NCBI GenBank assembly: GCA_003415625.1 | Contig: PYIU01000003.1 | Coordinates: 5,208,001-5,272,000, forward strand | Source of the DNA: Aquanectria penicillioides | Lineage: Eukaryota; Ascomycota; Sordariomycetes; Hypocreales; Nectriaceae | Direction of reading: 5' to 3' | DNA length: 64,000 bases | Part shown: piece after piece, positions 56,324-64,000 of the stretch | Layout: the number at the start of each line of letters is the position of its first letter | Position numbering within the stretch: position 1 is the stretch's first letter | Notes under the pieces: generated by a model | Databases searched by the model: none | Seen by the model: the letters and a program-made list of their open reading frames with translations, nothing else | What the model was told of the DNA's origin: nothing | Made by a program: the position numbers and the translations under genes

Positions 56324-57517
56324 ATGAAGCTTACCATTGGGCTCAGTGCAGCCCTTGCCAGCTTCGCTGCTGCCGCTCAGCACGCCGCCGAAGTCTACAT
56401 CCTCCCTACATCATTCGAGTTCGGGTCAGCGACCACCGTATCCCCTAGCATCGCCCGCTTGATCCTCCTGCAGCGTCTCAACACCAACGGCAAGGGCCCG
56501 TCATTCCGCGATGTCCCCGATAGCGCCGATCCCGAGGAGGTCGTTTCCCTCATCAACAAATTTGGAAAGGAGCCATTGAAGTTGTTTGCCGAGAAGGCGC
56601 ACTGGTCTCCGAGCCAGTTAGTTGTTCTGTTGGAGGGGATGACGGATACCCAGATCAAAGACATGGGCATCGCTCTCGGAATGGACCCTGCTTTTACCAT
56701 TTCGAACCCTCCATCATCAGCTGCTCACAGCAAATTGATTAAGAACGACTTCTACAATGTCGGAGTGACCAACGATCACTCCTGTCCCCTCAGCCAAGTC
56801 ATGAACCCCTTTGAGGAGAGCTGCTGGAGTGGAAAGTCAACCGTCGCCAAGTACGACGTGTCCAAGGTTCGTGACATAGTGTATATCTCAACCTTACCAT
56901 TTAATTAACCCAATATGTAGGACTCTAAGGTTTTGAAGACCTTGGCAGACAACATGGAGAAACTGGCCAAGCTTGCCAAAGCTGGTGAGATGGAAACCAC
57001 CATTGTTCTCCTCCCCGTTTCGCAGTCCACAAGCCCCAAGCGGTGGTCCGACAAGCCCCAAGAACTTCGCCGCCGACAGGCTGAGGCCGTAATCTCTGTT
57101 GAAGATACCACCGAGCCCGCCGCCCCGACCTCTGCGGCCACCGGCCTCCCTGCATTCTACACTTCGACGGGTACTATTCCTTCTTGCTTCAACTCGAAGG
57201 ATAGTTGCATCACCGGCACTGGAAACTGCTCTAGCCGTGGATCGTGCGTGAACAAATATGCGAAGCCAGATGGTTCTGAAAGCAAAGAGGTTTGCTATAC
57301 TTGCCACTGTCTGAGCACCTACACTGAGAAGGGTGGTGTTATCCACTGGGCTGGCGCCGCATGCTCCAAGCAGGATATTAGCGTTCAATTCTGGCTGTTT
57401 ACTGGGTTCACTATTGCCATGGTTGGAGTTCTCTCCCTCGGCATCGGCATGCTGTTCAGCGTTGGCGAGGAGAAGCTTCCTGGTGTCATTGGTGCAGGAG
57501 TTTCCAGGTCCAAGTAG
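56324..57517 (+). CDS. ER/vacuolar membrane protein, Vps3844 (DUF3844) family
   Basis: Two exons, 56324-56866 and 56921-57517, joined in phase 0, give 379 residues. A signal peptide (MKLTIGLSAALASFAAAAQ) precedes a lumenal domain (AAEVYILPTSFEFGSATTVS, LILLQRLNTNGKGPSFRDVP). The C-terminal third has the family's Cys-rich EGF-like block: PSCFNSKDSCITGTGNCSSRG, SCVNKYAK, VCYTCHCLSTY, AGAACSKQDISVQFW. A transmembrane helix follows (FWLFTGFTIAMVGVLSLGIGML) with a short cytosolic tail. This is a type I membrane protein of the secretory pathway. A vacuolar-sorting link is known from the family name only; molecular function is unclear. Confidence 0.88.
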
Positions 57518-58188
57518 ATTGGTTCTTTTTTTTAGGTGGCTTGGGACTCAACGGTGCGTTTGGAAGCGAAGCTTGGATGTTGGAAGCGTATAAGTCGGCT
57601 GACGGGTATATGGCACTCCAACAACCCCAAGGCGGCATGTACCATAACGGTGTATTGATATACGGGCGTCATTAAGCAAGGAGCTTGTATCAGGTTCCTC
57701 GATAACAGGGGCCTCTTTTGTTAGAGTGCGCAATTCATGTTTTGTTTTCATTGATGTCTGACGGTATACGTCATGTCGCACTGCCCCGCCAGGTTCTTAA
57801 GTAGAAGTCAGAGCGTTTGAGGGCAAGATTGGTATTTCAAGGGACGCGTTGACCTCATGAGCGGCGTTTTCATCCATGTCGAAGACTCCGACTGTCCCTA
57901 GTCCAGCAATATCAAATGAAGCCTAGTCACAGCCTCAGTGACAGTGGAGTCATTTTTGGAAGACCAGGGGTTCGATTGGCTAGTGGGACAGCACGGCTGG
58001 TTTTGAAGGATGACGATCGGACTTTTTGGAAAACTCCGGCTCAAGGCTTGCCTTGACATCTGACACTTAAATGGAACGGGTGCAATCGTCGCCGTTAAAG
58101 TCCGTTGGACTTGTCTTCTTCTTCGGGCCCGGCCTGCACGCTCTTCCTGCCTTTCCCATCCGGACTCGGCCGTGTTCCAGTCGCGAAG
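57518..58188. other. intergenic region upstream of Zn2Cys6 gene
   Basis: The 3' flank of the Vps3844-type gene and the promoter of the downstream regulator. No gene is supported; a GGTTCGATTGG word near 57970 resembles a tRNA B box, but no cloverleaf fits. Confidence 0.55.
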
Positions 58189-60878
58189 ATGTCAACTCCC
58201 GACAGGCCGAAGCCAGCAACGGCTAAATGGGGAGCCGCTTGTCAACAATGCTCAGTCGCAAAGGCGAAGTGTATAAGATCAAACGCAGCTTCCGGCGCCA
58301 AGTGCGATAGGTGAGTCTATGGATCCTTCTTTTTCTTTTCTCTGAACACCAGGGGACTTGGGGAATAGGGACCTCCCTGGAATGCAATATGATACCCTGG
58401 TGCCGGTGCTGCCGAAGTACTGAGCATCAGGTGTAAGTGGCCGGCACCGCCGGACATACCCCCATTGCATCTGCCATAGCCTCCAAATGCGTGCCCAGGA
58501 AGAGCTGACCGGAGCAGGTGCGAGAGATTGGTGAAGCATTGCACGCAGCAAATCCATCGTCCGCGAAAAAAGAGACAACCTAAACCGTCGTAAGTAGCTC
58601 TCCTCTCCAACGCCAATGCGTAGACCTTCTCCCCAGAGAGGCAGAGGCGCTCCACCCATGTACGGAACCACAGGGGTTGTCATGATGCTACCGCCACCCA
58701 CGCATTTGACGAACCATAGAGTAGCTCTGACTGACCGTGATCCACAGGAAAACTGCCCAAATTGAACAGAGGCTGAATGGTCTTGTAAATCTCCTCAAGG
58801 CCTCGGGGGGGCTGACACACGCCGAACTTGCTCTGGACACCACGTGTATTCCTTCTGAGGCCGATCCCGCAGTTTCTCACCAGCAAAACCCATCAAAACG
58901 CCCTCAGGACTCCTTTGCTCATAGCAATAATCCGTGGGCCATTCCTGAGACATATAACTCCTATGCCCCGCCGTCATGTATATGCCGACCAGCAAGCGGA
59001 GACGCCCCTCCTCCACCTGATTCGGACGATGTGCTGCTCAACATTTATCGCAATGAACTGCAAATACTTCACCCCTTTGTGGTGATACCTCCAAATGTCA
59101 GTGCCGCGAAACTTAAATCAAGTAGGCCATTCCTCATGTCGGCAATTCGAATGGTTACGTCCTTCAGAAGTCTCAGGTCGATGCGGGCACAGATGTATTA
59201 TCTCATGCGACACATTGCCGACCACATGCTAATTCGCTCTGAACGGTCACTGGACCTTTTGATGGGCATTCTGGTGATAGCTGCATGGTATCAATACCAC
59301 TGCTTCATGCACGCCCAATTAAACAACCTCATTGCTTTGGCAGTAACCCTCGTTGGTGAATTAGGGTTGCATCGTAGCCCTAGTATCCTCGAGCGAACCA
59401 ACCTAATGGTTGTGAAGCCGTTTTACCCTGAAAAGAGGACCAATGAAGAGAGGAGAGCTCTTCTTGGGGTCTGGTTCTTATCTTCGGCGTAAGACTGCCT
59501 TTCCATCCTGGACCCCTTCTCCGTGGCGTGTTATGACTGACATAGAGTAGCATGTCTCTTGGCTTCGGCAGGATCGAGTCCATGAGATACACCAAATATA
59601 TGCAGGAGTGCCTCCAGACCCTTGAAACTGAAAAGGAGCATGAGACGGATGTCAATCTCGCACTCCTAGTTCGAATTCAACACTTAACTGAGCGCATCTC
59701 TCAGCTGAACTCGGGAGACAGCCCAACAGAGGAAGTGTTTGGCATCCCCACGGCCCCCATGTCGGCCTACGTGTCCGCCTTCCAAGCCGAGCTGGATCGC
59801 ATACGAAATAGCTTGCCAGAGGATGCGAAGAACGACAGTCAGTAAAACCATGTGGCGCGTATGCTACACTGCTAACGACCACAGGAATCATCATGGCTTT
59901 CCTCAATACTGCAACCCTTCGCTTATACGAACCACCAATTCTCGATGCCCCTAAGATCATCTCAATCTCGGAATCCCTAACATCTCCGACTCTGGGGGCT
60001 GCATCTGCGCTCGACATCTTTTACCAATCAAGAAACGCATTGAAGGAGTTCTTTGACAACTGGCTTTTAATCCCTGTGTCCGAGTACTACCGCCAGACTA
60101 CACCGATCGCTGCCCAACTCGTTTATGGGATCACAATGCTCGGCCGATGGGCAAAGTTCACTGTGCCCATCGCCTTGACTGCCCCCAGTCAGTTATGCCG
60201 GTTGACACCAGCGCCAACAACCCGAACATCAACCTATCCAGGTCTGATTCGGAGTATGCTGCGAGCGTAAACTCGAAGCCAACGCCAACCGGATCAAGCC
60301 CCAGCACCCGAGATAAGGACCCGAAGGAGTGCTCTCAGATTGTGCTTCGCGAGGGAACGGACCCAAGGCTTCCAACTGCCGTGGCAGCACTCCGGTCACA
60401 GATACAGAATCAACCAGGATTGTCCCTAGAAGTCTCCGGGATTCTCACGGACATCTGCTCCCGCTTTGAAGAGGCTAATGCAACTCTCCACGTCGGACCA
60501 ATGGAACCCGATGCATTAGATCACACGCTTTGGAGCATGAGCGCCGTCAAAGTTCGGATCACACGAGCGAAACTTGAGCGTTGGGCAGAAATTGTTGCTG
60601 CCGGAACAGAGGCTCTCAATATACAGGATGATAACCGAGACACACAAATGGATGACGGTGCCAGTGCCGATACCGGTGGCTCAAGCATAGAGGAAGGGCC
60701 TGGGCCCTTTCTTAACAACGGAGAGCTGTCAGCAGACCCATTGCAGAACCCTAGTTGGAATGCGTCGATGCCGTGGACCAGCGATATGCTGCAAGGGGTC
60801 GATCCTTCGCTTTGGTTTGACGGATATTTGGATTGGGGAGCCGTGATTATGAATTCAATGGGGAACTTGGAGCAATAG
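58189..60878 (+). CDS. Zn2Cys6 fungal transcription factor (one frameshift)
   Basis: Five exons: 58189-58310, 58518-58589, 58748-59488, 59551-59837 and 59885-60878. The six zinc ligands are Cys18, 21, 28, 39, 42 and 49 (spacing 2-6-10-2-6), with the cluster split by intron 1. A basic linker (IHRPRKKRQPKPS) and a short coiled dimerisation segment (IEQRLNGLVNLLKAS) follow. The middle is a fungal-TF homology-like region (LLMGILVIAAWYQYHCF, LALAVTLVGELGLHRS, ERRALLGVWFLSSA then MSLGFGRIESMRYT). The C-terminus is acidic and Trp-rich (DPSLWFDGYLDWGAVI), a plausible activation domain. The frame shifts at the C5 run 60182-60186; one more base would give about 738 residues. Its targets are unknown, and it has no obvious pathway genes beside it. 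Confidence 0.88.
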
Positions 60879-63722
60879 ACGGTTCGTACATGGTATTTTA
60901 GGGTATGATTCTTCTCTGGAACCTTGGGCACTACTACTCTCGCCTCCAATTGAGAAATAATGGATAGAATAATGTCATGGAACTTTTTTTTTTGTGCCTC
61001 TTTCTCTCTCTACTTTTTGTGTGACATTCCTTGTACAGTTTCAACCAGACCCTCCCTGCATGCAATCTGCATAACTAGGCGTCTGCAGCTCCAAAAGTCC
61101 GGGTGTCGTTGAGATGTTGCGGTGAAAACCTTGTTGATGGAACATGGTTGAGGCTCGCTCAAGGGAGCCGTTGCTTTGGCGTCTCACCACCTCCCTCAAC
61201 ATGGGGCGTTAGTTGCTTCAAGTATTTGCTTTTTCTGCTTCGAATCCGGACTGGGAAATCCAACTTGACAAGCCAGCCTTGCAAGTATCGGTTTTTTTTT
61301 TGGAAGCATAGAGGGATTTGCCAACTCATTGAAAATAGTTGGGGGCGGTGTGGAAGTGGCGTCGAGTCATGTAGCGGGTGTTGTGGTGTAATCCTCATGA
61401 CATTAGAGGGGATCTCTCCGTATCTCTGCACCTCCGAGGGGTTTGACCGAGTCATATTGCTCATCGTTCGGTGAAAGGAAACCCGCTGCACCGACCGAGG
61501 CTGAATTTGGGGTAGTCAACGTGATAGTGCTCCGCGGGGGCAGGCTTGGTTGAAGGGAGGACAGCCTATGAGGAGGCTTGAGTCTTCACCTTTGTACTTA
61601 CCTAGGCTTGCTGCGGCGTGCCGAGGGGTCCATCAGACAGAGAGAGGATGTTATGGGTGTTCATGATGTTGATCAGGAGGAAGGTAGTTTTTGAAGACTA
61701 AAAATGCCGTCATTGTCGTAATAATGTAAATGTACGTTCTGTGTAGCCATGACATATTACCAGGGAACATTGGAGCTCGGTGTGGACTCGACAAGAGATG
61801 GGACTTGCTTCGGATTGGGCTGGGCTCAGGTGAAGGGGCTTGGCGTGGGGCTTATCACACGGTGGATGTACCGCATGTAATACACATGTATCCTTTGTGC
61901 TCCTACCTGCATGAACAACAACAACCTTTGTTATCGTCCTGCCGAATCTAGACGACAATGGCATCGGAAGTTTCCAAGGCGGCATTCGCCACACCCCTTG
62001 GAGGACGGGATTCTACTGTGCATGTTTGAGTTGACACTGAGCAAACCTCCTGGTCTTCATTCGAACACGACCCCCGGCGGCAGCTCGTGCCTTGTTATTG
62101 GCCCCGAACGATTGGTTGCTATCTCGCATGCTTGTTATTGACTACCTATTTTAGATGCACCCAAATGAAAGCACATGCCGTTGGTACAACACGGGTTTGC
62201 GAAACCCAGGGCAGACAAGTTTTTACGGGGCTCACAGTCTTGCTGCCCGTCGCTGAGCGATGTTTCACCACGCTCGGCACAGCTATATATTTACATATTC
62301 AAATAAGGCCTGTTCCAAAACTTCTCCGTCATTGCGTCCACTGAATTGCAATTCCGGGGCCGCACAGCAGCCCGTTCGATTTTCGTCGGTAACGTGATCT
62401 GCTGACTCTGACTAGGCCTGCATATGTGTTAGAGCCGGTCAGACATTTGAGCGGTCAATTGATTGCCGTGATCGGCCGTCCAGGGGAAAAAAGCCCACGA
62501 TGGAAACCCCCCTTCTCCTTCACCCTGGCCTGGCCAAGAAATTTGTTTATCCAGCACCCCTCCTTCGACTCGTTCATACTATGACAAGGACCGTGCCGTT
62601 TCCAGGCGCCTTGCCTTGCCTTACATTGCCACGGGATTCTTGGCTCGACGGCGTCTTTCCAAACACTGGTCAGGTGCTGGTCGACGGCAGATGACATGAG
62701 GTCGTTTGTTTGCCTCAAGCCACTTCGTGGGCGTTCCATGCATTTAGTAAGTTCCCTATCTTCTCAACTATCCAAGGGGCGGGGGGGGGGGGGGTCTGTG
62801 CCCCAGTTGGCCGCATCTCTACCCAGGATGGTGACCTAGGGGTGACCTAGACCGAGCTAGCAAGCGCTCAGCCCACTCACAGATGACGCCGAAGGTCGAT
62901 TTCAATTATTTCTTGTTGGGTTCATCATTTGCCCGGGTGTTGACATGCTGGTACCCGGCTTCACAACCAATGCAACCAAGTGCCGCGATCAGAGAGGAGC
63001 AAAGCAATGGATTTCTCCGGGGTGGTACCCAGCCTCTCGGTCTGCAGTCCATTGTCTCACTCTAGTTCAAGCACTCAGCGACTCCATTACACCACGGTAG
63101 CATGAGTGAATGAATGACCTGCAGACACATTTCCAGCAGGGCCTCCACCGTCATCGCTGTACATGTTTATGTTCAAGTACAGTGGTAGTCGCGCGCGCCC
63201 ACGCCTGCTGTCTAATCTGTTATGAGCAGACCCGGTCACAGCCCTGTTTCGTGCGAACCACGCGCACACACTCCGTGTCCAAAAAACCACCCCATTTGCA
63301 TTTGTGTGAAGAATCTAGTTTGGATGCCTTGTTCAGGCCGCCTAGTCGACAGATTCGCTGCGAGGACGACGCGGAAACGAGCGGGATCTAATATTGTCAA
63401 TTGAGGTCAGCAGGGCCCTCGGTTTTCTCGCGATAGGTTGGCCTCTCCGAACGATGCGGTAGAAGATTCGTCGACTGATGATGGATTGCATACGCCTCCA
63501 GCGTCCCGTTAAGGATGCGGCAGCCGGCTACGCCTCCCCTTCCTCTCAGCAATTGCCAAGTGCCCCTGACGTATCTCAGTGAGCCCGACGCCGAGCCCAA
63601 TGGTTGCCTTGAGACCGACAATGCTACAGGTTCGCCTTTCGTTGCCTCATATGCCGCGTTTTCGAATCGCGATGCTTTGACGATCGGATGCTGACGGCGT
63701 CCAGTGCCGACCCGCCACCATC
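60879..63722. other. gene-poor right flank
   Basis: About 2.8 kb with only short open frames lacking family motifs. It includes a G14 run at 62781-62794 and the 3' flank of the transcription-factor gene. I see no RNA gene or mobile element. Confidence 0.55.
62781..62794 (+). repeat. G14 homopolymer
   Basis: Fourteen consecutive G residues preceded by AAGGGGC. Prone to slippage and, like the T10-G16 tract, capable of quadruplex-like structures. Confidence 0.9.
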
Positions 63723-63989
63723 ATGCCAACCGCCTCCAATCTGCGAATTGCCGCCTCGTCGTAAAGCAGTGATAGTATGGATATGCGTATGTGCCCAACC
63801 TCGGTCCCGATCCCGTCGAGAACACATGTCAATCGAATATATACTCACAGTTTGACCCAGTGCTGTTGTGGCCACGGGGGCATGAAGGTCAGCGTTGACC
63901 CATGCCCATATTGTGGTATTCCACGTTGTCCGAATTGCAAAACACAGCGGCTTTACGTTCGAGGCTCCGACGAGTATCCAGAACCCTAA
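63723..63989 (+). CDS. probable small Cys-rich zinc-ribbon protein
   Basis: Proposed exons 63723-63760 and 63851-63989 joined across GTAAAG...TCACAG give 58 residues. The second exon encodes QCCCGHGGMKVSVDPCPYCG then IPRCPNCKTQRL, two Cys clusters spaced as in the short zinc-ribbon proteins common in mould genomes. The ligand pattern (paired C-x2-C near the end and a CCCGHG start) is the main evidence. The first exon is less certain, and further upstream exons are possible. Function of the family is unknown. Confidence 0.42.
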
Positions 63990-64000
63990 GACGAAAACAA

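Noticed and set aside
57960..57990. tRNA B-box-like word GGTTCGATTGG
   Set aside because: No matching A box, acceptor stem or anticodon arm can be folded around it.
1..64000. CRISPR array, prokaryotic operons or phage
   Set aside because: Introns throughout, fungal gene families and the absence of spaced repeats rule these out.

Overview
The window is nuclear DNA of a filamentous ascomycete (Pezizomycotina), most likely a Sordariomycete and plausibly Hypocreales. Genes are split by short introns (about 50-120 nt) with GT..AG borders and CTAAC/CTGAC-like branch sites. Coding DNA is GC-rich. The gene families are typical of mould genomes: Het-C, single-chain urease, betaine-lipid synthase, Zn2Cys6 and small bHLH regulators, and a Vps3844-type protein. 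I cannot name the species from sequence alone. I reconstructed 22 gene models by joining exons at visible splice sites and checking that the reading frame survives each junction.

Layout. 0.5-3.4 kb (-): het-C. 3.4-8.6 kb: a long gene-poor stretch with short repeats and poly-T tracts. 8.6-10.3 kb (+): HMG-box chromatin protein with a 694-nt intron. 11.1-14.2 kb (-): urease, carrying three apparent 1-base frameshifts. 15.3-17.3 kb (-): Ada3/Ngg1 of SAGA. 18.2-19.1 kb (+): AIG2/GGCT-like protein. 21.0-23.9 kb (+): BTA1 betaine-lipid synthase. 24.4-25.6 kb (-): FAD-dependent amine oxidoreductase. 25.6-31.7 kb: an AT-rich island with a decayed MFS sugar-transporter pseudogene whose Trp codons have become stops. 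32.4-33.1 kb (-) and 33.5-35.5 kb (+): the divergent pair succinate dehydrogenase anchor subunit and mitochondrial tyrosyl-tRNA synthetase, sharing a CCAAT-rich promoter. 35.7-37.1 kb (-): Npr2. 38.6-40.0 kb (+): Dsk2/ubiquilin. 40.7-42.0 kb (+): quinone oxidoreductase. 42.2-45.4 kb (-): importin-11/Kap120. 46.5-48.0 kb (+): mitochondrial threonyl-tRNA synthetase. 48.4-48.9 kb (-): a 110-residue bHLH protein. 49.6-50.5 kb (-): Maf-type nucleotide pyrophosphatase with a GC-AG intron. 51.5-53.9 kb (+): Rsc4-like double-bromodomain protein. 54.5-56.0 kb (-): uncharacterised mitochondrial protein. 56.3-57.5 kb (+): Vps3844-type membrane protein. 58.2-60.9 kb (+): Zn2Cys6 transcription factor. 63.7-64.0 kb (+): probable small Cys-rich zinc-ribbon protein.

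Most genes are core housekeeping: chromatin and transcription (HMG, Ada3, Rsc4), mitochondrial translation and respiration (TyrRS, ThrRS, SdhD), proteostasis and transport (Dsk2, Kap120), and nitrogen or phosphate economy (Npr2, urease, BTA1). I see no biosynthetic cluster, CRISPR array, tRNA/rRNA gene or intact transposon, and no convincing new multi-gene system.

The points most worth a second look are: the recurrent 1-base frameshifts in short homopolymers of otherwise conserved genes, which look like consensus errors; the AT-rich island with RIP-like decay; an upstream ORF that overlaps the BTA1 start and closes only after splicing; the CCAAT-rich divergent mitochondrial promoter; and the GC-AG intron.
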